From Marinirhabdus sp963799365 (GTDB lineage Bacteria; Bacteroidota; Bacteroidia; Flavobacteriales; Flavobacteriaceae): a stretch of 64,000 bases of DNA. The notes beneath the pieces were generated by a model. The model had not been told where the DNA came from. It ran no database searches and saw only the letters and a list, made by a program, of their open reading frames with translations. Position 1 is the stretch's first letter; each line of letters begins with the position of its first letter. The DNA is taken from assembly GCA_963799365.1 (NCBI GenBank), contig CAWCWV010000017.1:620001-684000 (forward strand), written 5' to 3'. Shown piece after piece: positions 25,868 to 34,375 of this stretch. The translations under genes and the position numbers were made by a program.

Positions 25868-27253
25868 TTAATGGTGTGCAAAGATCACTCTTTCAATCAG
25901 TAAGAAAACACCAGCTCCAGCAATAAAGCCTACAAAGGCCAGCCACGCAATTTTCTTTAGGTACCAGATGAAATCTATTTTTTCCATTCCCATAGCGGCT
26001 ACTCCTGCGGCAGAGCCAATAATAAGCATACTACCACCTGTTCCAGCAGAGTAAGCAATAAAGTGCCACAATACAGAATCTGTTGGGCTTTCGTACATTC
26101 CTATGGAAGCAGCTACCAATGGCACGTTGTCAATAATAGCAGAGAAGATACCGAGCAAGATAACCACTACATCCTGATTAGGAATAGCCTGTTGCAATAC
26201 TTCGGCTAGATAACGTAGGGTTCCTACAGGATCACCTTCTGCAGAAACACCATAGACCAGACTTTCCAGTCCAGCCACAGCCATTAAGATCCCGAGGAAG
26301 AAAAGAATGCTTGAAATTTCAATTCTGGATAATGCTTTATGTGCAGAGTATAGGTGTTTCCTCTCTTTGCTGAAATCTTCTTCTGGATGAATATATTCTG
26401 AAACCAACCAAACAATCCCCAAGGCGAACATCATTCCAATATAGGGAGGAAGATGAGTTATAGTCTTAAAGATTGGAACTGACACTATCATTCCCAATCC
26501 TAAAAACAACATCGTTTTACTACTAAGCAAACGTTCTGAAATTTTATCTTCTTCCAGTTCTTCAGTCTGAATCATCCCTCGGAATGGCTTCATATAGCTT
26601 GCGATTAAGAACGGAAGGACAAAACAAACTACAGAAGGTATAATTACAAATTCTATCAGTCCACCCGCCGTAACTTTTTTAGCGATCCATAACATAGTAG
26701 TTGTTACATCTCCAATTGGTGACCACGCACCACCAGCATTTGCAGCAATCACCACCATAGCAGCATACCACAATCGGGTTTCTCTATTAGGGATTAGCTT
26801 ACGTAATAAGGTAATTAAAACAATTGTTGCCGTTAGGTTATCTATGATAGCAGAGAGTACAAAAGCAAGGATTCCAATAATCCACAGTAGTTTTCTTTTA
26901 CTTTTAGTCTTTACGGCACTTTTAAGCACTTCAAAACCACGATGTAGGTCAATAATTTCAACAATGGTCATCGCTCCTATTAGGAATATGAGGATTTCTG
27001 CTGTTTTACCTAAGTGATGGAGTAGTGTATTTTCAAAACCATGTTCTGCCTCTAAACCTCCAGACGAAAAGTTGAAGGCATTTTCATATGTATCAATAAC
27101 ATCGAACCATCCCGAGTGAAAACCTATGGCCAAAACCGCCCAAATTAAAGCTGCCATAATAAGTGCAGGTACTGTTTTGTCTAATTTTAAAGGATGTTCG
27201 AGGGTAATAGAAAGATAACCGATTACAAAAATGAGAATGATGATTGACTCCAT
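25868..27253 (-). CDS. nhaD: Sodium:proton antiporter NhaD
   Basis: 461 residues with about a dozen membrane helices of the ion-transporter superfamily. Characteristic segments are SAIIDNLTATIVLI, NAGGAWSPIGDVTTTMLW and the repeat SAIIDNVPLVAASIGMY near the C-terminus, the paired D-N motifs of NhaD. It exports Na+ (or Li+) in exchange for protons at the inner membrane, fitting a marine or saline habitat. Confidence 0.93.
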   Translation of the reverse strand: MESIIILIFVIGYLSITLEHPLKLDKTVPALIMAALIWAVLAIGFHSGWFDVIDTYENAFNFSSGGLEAEHGFENTLLHHLGKTAEILIFLIGAMTIVEIIDLHRGFEVLKSAVKTKSKRKLLWIIGILAFVLSAIIDNLTATIVLITLLRKLIPNRETRLWYAAMVVIAANAGGAWSPIGDVTTTMLWIAKKVTAGGLIEFVIIPSVVCFVLPFLIASYMKPFRGMIQTEELEEDKISERLLSSKTMLFLGLGMIVSVPIFKTITHLPPYIGMMFALGIVWLVSEYIHPEEDFSKERKHLYSAHKALSRIEISSILFFLGILMAVAGLESLVYGVSAEGDPVGTLRYLAEVLQQAIPNQDVVVILLGIFSAIIDNVPLVAASIGMYESPTDSVLWHFIAYSAGTGGSMLIIGSAAGVAAMGMEKIDFIWYLKKIAWLAFVGFIAGAGVFLLIERVIFAHH

Positions 27254-27321
27254 AAAACTATTATTTATTAATTGCCTAGTGGCACATATTATCTATTGTT
27301 ATTCTTGAATATTATGGCTCA

Positions 27322-28548
27322 CTAAAGTAGCTGTTTCAATGCTATTTCAAAAGCTGTTTTGCTAATATTTGTTTTTGTACTGTTGTTATCGAATGTATTT
27401 TGAATAGCATTTTTAATAGTGATAGAAGTATCGTTAAAAATTGCTTCATCCGTCATTTGTACTTTGCGCTCCATAAAATAAGCAAATACACGTGCCATAC
27501 CACAATTCGAAATAAAATCTGGTATCAAACTTACACGCTCATCGGTATATTCCATAATGGGACCGAAGAATATTTCTTTATCGGCAAACGGTACATTCGC
27601 ACCACAACTTATTACTTCCAGACCTGTATCTATCATAGAAGCTATTTGTTCTTTGGTAATTAATCGCGAAGCGGCACAGGGCGCAAATACCTCACACTCC
27701 AAGGTCCAGACCTGCTTATTTATTTCTTCAAAAGAGAGCATATTATCTGCTACCAGCTTATTTCCGTCTTTTTGAAGGAATAACTGGGTAACTTCTTCTG
27801 TGCTAAAACCATCCTTGTTTATGATACCACCTGCACGGTCAATGATCCCTACAATCTTGGCTCCCATTTCGGCCAAATAATAGGCAGCTGCAGCGCCTAC
27901 ATTTCCAAAACCCTGCACAATGGCTCGTTTTCCTGTAACCGAACCTCCATAAATATCGTAATAATGGCGTACGGCCTCTGCAACTCCGTAACCCGTGATC
28001 ATATCTGCCACGGTATATTTTCTTGAAACATCTGGAGAGTAGCTTGTGTTTTCCAACACTTTTATAACTCCCTGGCGTAACTGCCCAATCCGGTTAATTT
28101 TATCAGCTTCGGTTGGTGTAAAATGACCGTTAAAAACGCCCTCTTGAGGATGCCATACCCCGCTCTGTTCTGTAATTGGAATTACTTCATGAATTTCATC
28201 TACATTTAAATCTCCTCCTGTTCCGTAATACGATTTCAGTAAAGGGGAAACGGCTTTATACCAACGTTCTAAAACGCCCTTTTTACGAGGGTCGCTAGGG
28301 TCGAAATTGATACCAGATTTTGCACCACCTATAGCAGGTCCTGAAACTGTAAACTTCACTTCCATGGTTTTTGCCAGGGAAAGTACTTCGTTTTCATTCA
28401 AGCCTGGACGCATGCGTGTTCCACCACCGGCAGCACCTCCACGAAGGGAGTTAATGACTGTCCAGCCCTCGGCTTCAGTTTCTGGATCGTTCCAGTGAAA
28501 TACAATTTCGGGTTCTTTTTCTTCGTATTTTTTGAGTAGTTCTTTCAT
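27322..28548 (-). CDS. Glu/Leu/Phe/Val dehydrogenase
   Basis: 408 residues. The catalytic N-terminal domain has GGAAGGGTRMRPG and GPAIGGAKSGINFDP, whose Lys is the substrate/catalytic lysine, then GTGGDLNVDE. The Rossmann domain has AIVQGFGNVGAAAAYYLAEMGAKI. It interconverts an L-amino acid and its 2-oxo acid with NAD(P). The overall size and the GGDLNVD region fit the Bacteroidota enzymes usually annotated only at this level; leucine or glutamate specificity cannot be decided by eye. Confidence 0.9.
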   Translation of the reverse strand: MKELLKKYEEKEPEIVFHWNDPETEAEGWTVINSLRGGAAGGGTRMRPGLNENEVLSLAKTMEVKFTVSGPAIGGAKSGINFDPSDPRKKGVLERWYKAVSPLLKSYYGTGGDLNVDEIHEVIPITEQSGVWHPQEGVFNGHFTPTEADKINRIGQLRQGVIKVLENTSYSPDVSRKYTVADMITGYGVAEAVRHYYDIYGGSVTGKRAIVQGFGNVGAAAAYYLAEMGAKIVGIIDRAGGIINKDGFSTEEVTQLFLQKDGNKLVADNMLSFEEINKQVWTLECEVFAPCAASRLITKEQIASMIDTGLEVISCGANVPFADKEIFFGPIMEYTDERVSLIPDFISNCGMARVFAYFMERKVQMTDEAIFNDTSITIKNAIQNTFDNNSTKTNISKTAFEIALKQLL

Positions 28549-28586
28549 AAAAATAACTTCGATTGGTATTTTTGAAGTAAGGATTA

Positions 28587-28608
28587 CAAATATACTATTT
28601 TGAAATAG
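28587..28608 (-). promoter_or_regulatory. Promoter -7 box and palindrome of the dehydrogenase gene
   Basis: TATATTTG (28587-28594, minus strand) is a perfect -7 box. Immediately upstream lies the perfect palindrome CTATTTTGAAATAG (28595-28608), in the spacer between -7 and -33, a position where a repressor could act. Confidence 0.5.
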
Positions 28609-28686
28609 GCATCTTGTTAATTTTAGTTTATTTTCAAAAACCTATATCCCCTCCTTTTTTTGTAATTTTAAAGATTATTAAAAACT

Positions 28687-30327
28687 ATGAAAAAAATATT
28701 CCTTCTGTTCTTCCTATTTATGCTAGCTGTAAATAGCAACGCCCAAAACACTTCAAAAAAAAGTGCTGGATACGAAAACCTTGTCTCATTATTTCAAGAA
28801 TGGCGCACTTTTGAGAATCCCCCAAAATTAAAGGGCGCTCCAGATTATACTTCGGAAACTTTTGAAAAACGAAAACCTCAATTTGAAACCTTACAAAACC
28901 GTCTAAAAGCGATCGACACCTCCAATTGGTCCATTCCCAACCAGGTAGACTGGATGGTTGTGTGGGCCGAAATGAACGGCTACGATTTTAACCATAGAAT
29001 CTTAAGACCCTGGGAACGCGATCCTGCATTTTATAAAACCGTTTGGTCCTATAAAAGTGATGTACCTGCACACGAAGGTCCCACACATCACGCCGTTTTG
29101 GAATTGTGGACGTATTCCTTTCCACTTTCTAAAACTGAAAAAGAACGCTTTTTAAATGATTTAAGTGTAATTAAGCCCTTAAACGAACAAGCAAAAAATA
29201 ATCTCACTGGAAACGCAAAAGATTTATTTATTACAGGCATTAGAGATATTGAAGCACAAAGCAACCTACTTAAAAATCTGGCAACTAAAGCTGAAATAAA
29301 AACCGACAAAAAACTTTTGTTAGCTGTAAATGAAGCATTCATAGCGACAGATAATCTTGTGTCCTGGCTTAAAACAGAAGCAAAAACCAAAACAGGGCCT
29401 TCCGGCATTGGGAAAGAAAATTATACCTGGTATTTGCAAAACGTACATTTGGTTCCGCTTACTTGGGAAGACGAAGAAATGATTTTAAAACGCGAATTGG
29501 CAAGAGCTTGGGCTTCGCTTAAACTGGAAGAACACCGTAATAGAAACCTACCACAATTAAAGGCAGCAGACTCCCCGGAAGCCTATTCAAAAATGGCCGA
29601 AGCAGCTGCTAAAAGTTTAATGACATTTTTGGATACGCAAGAAATCTTGACTGTAAAACCCTATTTTGAGCCTGCTTTAAGAGAACATCTGGGCGCATAC
29701 ATTCCCGAAGAAAAGCGTAACTTTTTTACCATAGGTGAACATTACGACCCAAGACCCTTGTATTCTCATTTCTACCATTGGTTTGAATTGGCACGTATGG
29801 ACAACGAACCCAATCCAAGTGAAATTAGAAAAGGCGCCCTACTTTATAATATATTCGACTCCCGCAATGAAGGAACCGCTACAGCCGTAGAAGAAATATT
29901 TATGCAAGCTGGACTGTATGACGATAGCCCACGCACCAAGGAAATTGTATATATTATGATAGCCCAACGTGCTGCCAGAGGACTCGGTTCTCTGTATGCC
30001 CACGCCAATGAAATGACCATGGAAGAAGCTGGCGGTATCCATAGCGAATACACTCCAAGAGGTTGGATGAAAACCGAAAAAGACTTATTAATATTTGAAC
30101 AACATCTTTATTTGCGCCAACCAGGATATGGCACGAGCTACATTACAGGAAAATATTTATTGGAAAATGCACTGGCAGATTATGCCAAAATGAAAGAAGC
30201 ACAAAACGAACCTTTTAAACTGAAGGAATTTTTTGACACATTAAACAGCATTGGCAATATTCCAATTTCACTGGGACACTGGCAAATGACAGGATCTAAT
30301 GAACATTTGAAAGAGATCAAAAACTAA
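28687..30327 (+). CDS. Secreted DUF885-like protein
   Basis: 546 residues with a signal peptide (MKKIFLLFFLFMLAVNSNAQ). The helical body with IGKENYTWYLQNVHLVPLTWEDEE resembles DUF885 proteins, some of which are metal peptidases. The usual HEAxPGHH-type metal motif is not visible here; the aligned region seems to read NEGTATAVEEIFM with Glu but without the His pair. It may therefore be a degenerate or differently acting member. Its stop overlaps the stop of the convergent DUF2452 gene by 4 bp. Confidence 0.7.
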   Translation: MKKIFLLFFLFMLAVNSNAQNTSKKSAGYENLVSLFQEWRTFENPPKLKGAPDYTSETFEKRKPQFETLQNRLKAIDTSNWSIPNQVDWMVVWAEMNGYDFNHRILRPWERDPAFYKTVWSYKSDVPAHEGPTHHAVLELWTYSFPLSKTEKERFLNDLSVIKPLNEQAKNNLTGNAKDLFITGIRDIEAQSNLLKNLATKAEIKTDKKLLLAVNEAFIATDNLVSWLKTEAKTKTGPSGIGKENYTWYLQNVHLVPLTWEDEEMILKRELARAWASLKLEEHRNRNLPQLKAADSPEAYSKMAEAAAKSLMTFLDTQEILTVKPYFEPALREHLGAYIPEEKRNFFTIGEHYDPRPLYSHFYHWFELARMDNEPNPSEIRKGALLYNIFDSRNEGTATAVEEIFMQAGLYDDSPRTKEIVYIMIAQRAARGLGSLYAHANEMTMEEAGGIHSEYTPRGWMKTEKDLLIFEQHLYLRQPGYGTSYITGKYLLENALADYAKMKEAQNEPFKLKEFFDTLNSIGNIPISLGHWQMTGSNEHLKEIKN

Positions 30328-30749
30328 TCTTTTTGTGGTGTGTCTTCAATTCGTTCCCATAATTTATCCGTGGTTAATGTAAAACTATCGACAAAGTCCC
30401 AGGAACATTCCGAGGGAGAAATAATAGACAAGAACGGCTCGCCTTTTTTATCTCTGTACAAATGGTACAATTGACCAATAATTGGCTCGAAACTAAACTT
30501 GGCCGTGTAAATTAAATTGTTATACTCAAAGGTATCTATCATTGTTTGGTATTCCTTTTTCAAGGTTTCAAACTTTGCTTTAAAATGATGATTTACTTTA
30601 TGAACGTTGTTGTTTTTCCAGGTAGTGATGTCGTCAATTTTAATGGCAGGAGCGCCTAAATTGGTAGAATACGGCTTGAGTGCCGCATCGTAACGCCCAG
30701 ATGCTTCGTTAAAAACGACCTGATCTGGTTTTTTAGATTCTTTTTTCAT
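30324..30749 (-). CDS. DUF2452 domain protein
   Basis: 141 residues, soluble, no signal peptide. KPDQVVFNEASGRYDAALKPYSTNLGAPAI and the C-terminal LYHLYRDKKGEPFLSIISPSEC fit the conserved DUF2452 family of Bacteroidota, which has no known function. Its TAG stop (30324-30326) overlaps the TAA of the convergent gene. It lies 27 bp after anmK on the same strand. Confidence 0.8.
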   Translation of the reverse strand: MKKESKKPDQVVFNEASGRYDAALKPYSTNLGAPAIKIDDITTWKNNNVHKVNHHFKAKFETLKKEYQTMIDTFEYNNLIYTAKFSFEPIIGQLYHLYRDKKGEPFLSIISPSECSWDFVDSFTLTTDKLWERIEDTPQKD

Positions 30750-30776
30750 AGCGCCACAAAGGTACGAAGCACAGAC

Positions 30777-31841
30777 TTATTTCTGAAAAATAATTCCGCT
30801 GCTATGATCACGCTCGGCTCCGGTAACGCTTGCCAAACAATTTACTTCATTTCGTAGCCTAAGTACTCCCAACAACCCAAAGATCAATGCTTCTTTATAC
30901 TCCAAGAGTTTAGCATCCGGAAGTACTACCGAAATATTTTTATGATATTTCAAGCGTTCTAAAAGGTACGAATTATACGCTCCTCCTCCAGTAATAAGCA
31001 CCGAACTACCCTCCTCAAACTGTCTGGCTAATTGCATAGCAACGTGCTCGGTGTATGTAGCGATGGCATCTTCTGTAGAAATTTTAGTTTTTTTAATAAT
31101 TGGAAAAATAAACTGCTTCACCCATTCCAATCCCAACGATTTAGGGGGTTCCATATTGTAAAACTGAAGTGTATTTAAAACATCCAGTAAATTTATATCG
31201 ACTGTTCCATTTCTGGCAATGTTCCCACCATCGTCGTAGTGTTTTCCTAATTGTTCTGCTAGTTCATTTAGCACAATATTAACGGGGCAGATATCGTACG
31301 CAATCCGTTTTTTGTCCCTTTCAAAAGAGGAATTTGCGAAGCCACCCAAGTTTAAACAGTACTCATATTCCGGAAAAAGCAATCGATCGCCAACAGGAAC
31401 CAAAGGTGCTCCTTGACCGCCCAACAAAACATCCTGCACCCTAAAATCGCAGACTACGGTTTGTTGTAAAATTTCAGCAAGTACAGGCAGATTTCCAATT
31501 TGCAAGGTGATTCCTTTCTCTGGTTGGTGTAAAATAGTGTGACCGTGGCTGCAAAGGGAATCTAAATTTTTTATGGAATGTCTGGTACTGAATTCTGAAA
31601 TTACTTCAGCCAAATAATGGGTGTAGTCTTTATTTAGTGTTTGTAATCTTCCTTCGGAAAAATTAACAGCTTCCTTCAAAATTGCTACCCAAGTTGAAGG
31701 ATAGGGAATCGTTTCAGCCCTCCCTATTTTGAAAGTCCAATTTCCTGCTGCAGAAATTTGGAAAACAAGCTCAGCTAGATCAATTCCATCCAATGATGTT
31801 CCACTCATTATTCCTAAAACTTTGTAGCTATTTTTATACAT
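30777..31841 (-). CDS. anmK: Anhydro-N-acetylmuramic acid kinase
   Basis: About 354 residues from the ATG at 31841. A more distal ATG at 31877 would add 12 residues not expected in the family. The N-terminal ATP-binding motif VLGIMSGTSLDGIDLA, the catalytic-region VCDFRVQDVLLGGQGAPLVP and the C-terminal VLITGGGAYN identify AnmK. It phosphorylates anhydroMurNAc during cell-wall recycling. Confidence 0.93.
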   Translation of the reverse strand: MYKNSYKVLGIMSGTSLDGIDLAELVFQISAAGNWTFKIGRAETIPYPSTWVAILKEAVNFSEGRLQTLNKDYTHYLAEVISEFSTRHSIKNLDSLCSHGHTILHQPEKGITLQIGNLPVLAEILQQTVVCDFRVQDVLLGGQGAPLVPVGDRLLFPEYEYCLNLGGFANSSFERDKKRIAYDICPVNIVLNELAEQLGKHYDDGGNIARNGTVDINLLDVLNTLQFYNMEPPKSLGLEWVKQFIFPIIKKTKISTEDAIATYTEHVAMQLARQFEEGSSVLITGGGAYNSYLLERLKYHKNISVVLPDAKLLEYKEALIFGLLGVLRLRNEVNCLASVTGAERDHSSGIIFQK

Positions 31842-31930
31842 AACGCTAAAATAATTAAAAACAGCTTTTAACGCCATTCAAACTGAGAGTCATTTTTACA
31901 AATTTATGTTTTGGAATTTGACACTAGTGA

Positions 31931-31961
31931 TTTGAGATTTGCCATTAATACGGTATCTTTG
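31931..31961 (+). promoter_or_regulatory. Consensus promoter of the acyl-CoA dehydrogenase gene
   Basis: TTTG (31931-31934), exactly 19 nt, then TATCTTTG (31954-31961) is a textbook match to the Bacteroidota sigma-A promoter TTTG-N19-TAnnTTTG. The ATG is at 32027, giving a leader of about 60 nt. Confidence 0.8.
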
Positions 31962-32026
31962 CACAGCATTTCTGAAACGTATGTAATGAAATGCCGTCTT
32001 TTTTAAATTATCAATAAAATACAGCT

Positions 32027-33169
32027 ATGGATTTTTCTCTTTCTGAAGAACATATAATGATACGCGACGCAGCCCGCGATTTCGCTAAAACCGAATTATT
32101 GCCAGGGGTAATAGAACGTGATAACAAACAAGAATTCCCAACCGAACAGGTGAAAAAAATGGGAGAACTTGGGTTCATGGGAATGATGGTAGACCCTAAA
32201 TACGGCGGTGGCGGTATGGATACGGTAAGCTATGTATTGGCGATGGAAGAATTGAGCAAGGTAGACGCTTCGGCTTCTGTAATTGTTTCGGTAAACAACT
32301 CTTTGGTTTGTTATGGTATAGAAGCCTACGGCACCGAAGAACAAAAACAAAAATACCTCACCAAATTAGCGACGGGTCAATCTATTGGCGCCTTTTGTTT
32401 GAGTGAACCTGAAGCAGGAAGTGATGCCACTTCGCAAAGAACAACAGCTATTGATAAAGGAGATCATTACCTTTTAAATGGTACCAAAAACTGGATTACC
32501 AATGGGGGTACTGCAGATTTCTACTTGGTGATCGCACAAACCGACAAAGAGAAAAAGCACCACGGCATCAACGCTTTTATAGTTGAAAAAACGTGGGAAG
32601 GTTTTGAAGTAGGTCCTAAAGAAGATAAGCTAGGAATTAGAGGTAGTGACACCCACACCCTTAACTTTAATGATGTAAAAGTTCCTAAAGAAAATAGAAT
32701 TGGGGAAGATGGCTTCGGCTTTAAATTTGCCATGAAAACATTAAGTGGTGGCCGTATTGGTATAGCCGCACAAGCTTTGGGAATTGCCGCTGGAGCGTAT
32801 GATCTGGCCAGAGAATATTCAAAAGTGAGAAAAACCTTTGGCACCGAAATTTGCAACCACCAAGCCATTGCATTCAAATTGGCCGATATGCATACCAGTA
32901 TTGAAGCTGCCCGTTTGCTCGTAATGAAAGCTGCCTGGGATAAAGACCAAGGCAATAATTACGATATGAGCGGCGCCATGGCAAAATTATATGCCAGCCA
33001 AGTGGCGATGGATGTTTCAGTAGAAGCTGTGCAAGTACACGGTGGAAACGGATTTGTAAAAGAATACCACGTGGAACGTATGATGCGCGATGCAAAAATC
33101 ACACAGATTTACGAAGGAACCAGTGAAATACAGAAGATGGTCATTTCAAGAGGGCTGTTGCGGGACTAG
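32027..33169 (+). CDS. Acyl-CoA dehydrogenase
   Basis: 380 residues, the standard family length. FAD-dependent dehydrogenation of acyl-CoA thioesters. Visible are FCLSEPEAGSDATSQRTTA (signature 1), NGTKNWITNGG, GGRIGIAAQALGIA and QVHGGNGFVKEYHVERMMRDAKITQIYEGTSEIQ, with the catalytic-base Glu in YEGTSE. It resembles short-chain (butyryl-type) enzymes, but the chain-length preference is not settled. It is likely monocistronic, with a consensus promoter and a terminator at 33202. Confidence 0.95.
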   Translation: MDFSLSEEHIMIRDAARDFAKTELLPGVIERDNKQEFPTEQVKKMGELGFMGMMVDPKYGGGGMDTVSYVLAMEELSKVDASASVIVSVNNSLVCYGIEAYGTEEQKQKYLTKLATGQSIGAFCLSEPEAGSDATSQRTTAIDKGDHYLLNGTKNWITNGGTADFYLVIAQTDKEKKHHGINAFIVEKTWEGFEVGPKEDKLGIRGSDTHTLNFNDVKVPKENRIGEDGFGFKFAMKTLSGGRIGIAAQALGIAAGAYDLAREYSKVRKTFGTEICNHQAIAFKLADMHTSIEAARLLVMKAAWDKDQGNNYDMSGAMAKLYASQVAMDVSVEAVQVHGGNGFVKEYHVERMMRDAKITQIYEGTSEIQKMVISRGLLRD

Positions 33170-33201
33170 TCTTCGACTCCGCTCAGACTACATATTATAT
33201 A

Positions 33202-33227
33202 AACCTGGCTATTTGGTCGGGTTTTTT
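33202..33227 (+). terminator. Acyl-CoA dehydrogenase terminator
   Basis: AACCTGGC / GTCGGGTT stem (33202-33209 with 33216-33223) followed by six T residues. A hairpin of the same design (AACCTGG...CCGGGTT) recurs at 34246-34272. Confidence 0.8.
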
Positions 33228-33233
33228 GTTTTT

Positions 33234-33345
33234 GGGCGATACCCGCTGTCTCCGCCCGTGGCGGATCCAGAGGGTCAGGCTATTCGCTAATACTCCGCTC
33301 CCGCTTATTGCGTGATGCGGGGTAACCGCTGCTATCCCTCTCGCA
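33234..33345 (-). repeat. Structured GCG...CGCCC repeat, copy 2
   Basis: Read on the minus strand: GCGAGAGGGATAGC, a GC-rich stem region, TAGCGAATAGCCTGACC, a second hairpin (GGATCCGCC ... GGCGGA) and ATCGCCC. It shares the GCGNGAGGGAT / TAGCGA..A.AGCC.GAC / CGCCC skeleton of 24556-24621 while the stems differ. It is noticeably richer in GC than its surroundings. Confidence 0.55.
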
Positions 33346-33441
33346 ACTTAATTATTTAACAAGACTTTATAGCAAGCAATCATTTATAAATGTAAATTCG
33401 ATGTGTAGTAGCAAATTTATCTAACTTAAAACTTTATTAGT

Positions 33442-33666
33442 ATGTACTTATATTTATACATCGGATTAGTAGTGCTTTCTATGGCATTTTCGTTTTGGGC
33501 ACTACTGGATGTTTCAAAATCAAGATTTAAGGAAAACAAAATAAAAACGATGTGGCTTTTGGTTGTTCTTTTCTTCCCGATTGTAGGTTCTATTATATAT
33601 TTTCAGCAAAGAAAAGGTTTGGTAACCAAAGAACCGAGAATGTTTCAGCCGGTTTTCAATAAGTAA
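33442..33666 (+). CDS. Small PLDc_N-type membrane protein
   Basis: 74 residues with two membrane helices (LYIGLVVLSMAFSFWALLDV and TMWLLVVLFFPIVGSIIYF) joined by a basic loop. This is the layout of the phospholipase D N-terminal membrane domain (PLDc_N) found as a stand-alone protein. No phospholipase domain follows. The function is unknown. Confidence 0.85.
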   Translation: MYLYLYIGLVVLSMAFSFWALLDVSKSRFKENKIKTMWLLVVLFFPIVGSIIYFQQRKGLVTKEPRMFQPVFNK

Positions 33667-33790
33667 ATATTCGATTTTCAAATACTTAAAACCATATTTA
33701 AATACCTGACTATGAGACTATAAACAAAAAACTTATTTTATAGTTAAGTAAAATTTCATATTTTTATGAAATCGAAAAAAACCAAAACCT

Positions 33791-34216
33791 ATGAAAATAC
33801 ATTATTCAAAAATAACCATCGGACTTTTCTTTATGGCAACCCTAATTGTTTTTGTCGCTTGTTCGTCAAAAAAAAATATTGCCAAAGAGTCTTCAGAATT
33901 TTTTGTAACAGCTCAAACTGAAGCGAATAATAAAGTAACCTTAACCTGTACAGAGGGCTGTGCCTGGAAAACGCTAAGCTATACGCCAGCTAATGAAAAT
34001 GTTTCGCAAGCCATTGATGAATATGGTATGGCAAATTTAAAAAACATCAATGAAAACAAAGATGCTAATCTTTCCAGTTTTCTTTTTACCGTTCAAAAAA
34101 ATGGCGACCGCATAATTTTAGAAGGTCTAGAGGGCACAGCTTGGACAGAACTTTCTTTTATTACGACACCCTACAAACCACAAGGTATTGATAAAATGGG
34201 AATGGCAGGGAATTAA
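33791..34216 (+). CDS. Putative lipoprotein, uncharacterised
   Basis: 141 residues. MKIHYSKITIGLFFMATLIV is followed by a lipobox (FVACSS), so it should be anchored in a membrane facing the periplasm or surface. The mature part contains a Cys pair (CTEGCAW) and a repeated W-x-x-L-S-(Y/F) motif (WKTLSYT and WTELSFI), suggesting two copies of a small beta unit. I do not recognise the family. Confidence 0.75.
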   Translation: MKIHYSKITIGLFFMATLIVFVACSSKKNIAKESSEFFVTAQTEANNKVTLTCTEGCAWKTLSYTPANENVSQAIDEYGMANLKNINENKDANLSSFLFTVQKNGDRIILEGLEGTAWTELSFITTPYKPQGIDKMGMAGN

Positions 34217-34245
34217 TTTATTCCTAATAAAATGTAACGTTATAA

Positions 34246-34272
34246 AACCTGGTCAATCGGCCGGGTTTTTTT
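34246..34272 (+). terminator. Terminator of the small lipoprotein gene
   Basis: AACCTGG (34246-34252) pairs with CCGGGTT (34261-34267) and runs into a T-tract to 34272. Confidence 0.8.
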
Positions 34273-34315
34273 GTTAGAGTAGGCTGCAAAGCATAGAATT
34301 CAAACTAACCAGCTA

Positions 34316-34375
34316 AGGTAGCTGAGTGATTATTTGTTTTGCCCAAAAGCAAAACAAATAATTGTATCGAAGCTA
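34316..34375 (+). repeat. Hairpin repeat, copy 2 (conserved flanks, variable stem)
   Basis: Left flank AGGTAGCTGAGTG, a perfect 14-bp stem ATTATTTGTTTTGC / GCAAAACAAATAAT (34329-34342, 34349-34362), then right flank TGTATCGAAGCTA. The final CTA is the reverse complement of the stop codon of the putative porin gene, so the element sits exactly at that gene's 3' end. Compare copy 1 at 24484-24545. Confidence 0.8.

Noticed and set aside
32521..32955. 144-codon frame antisense to acyl-CoA dehydrogenase
   Set aside because: It lacks any domain and mirrors the codon pattern of the strongly supported sense gene.
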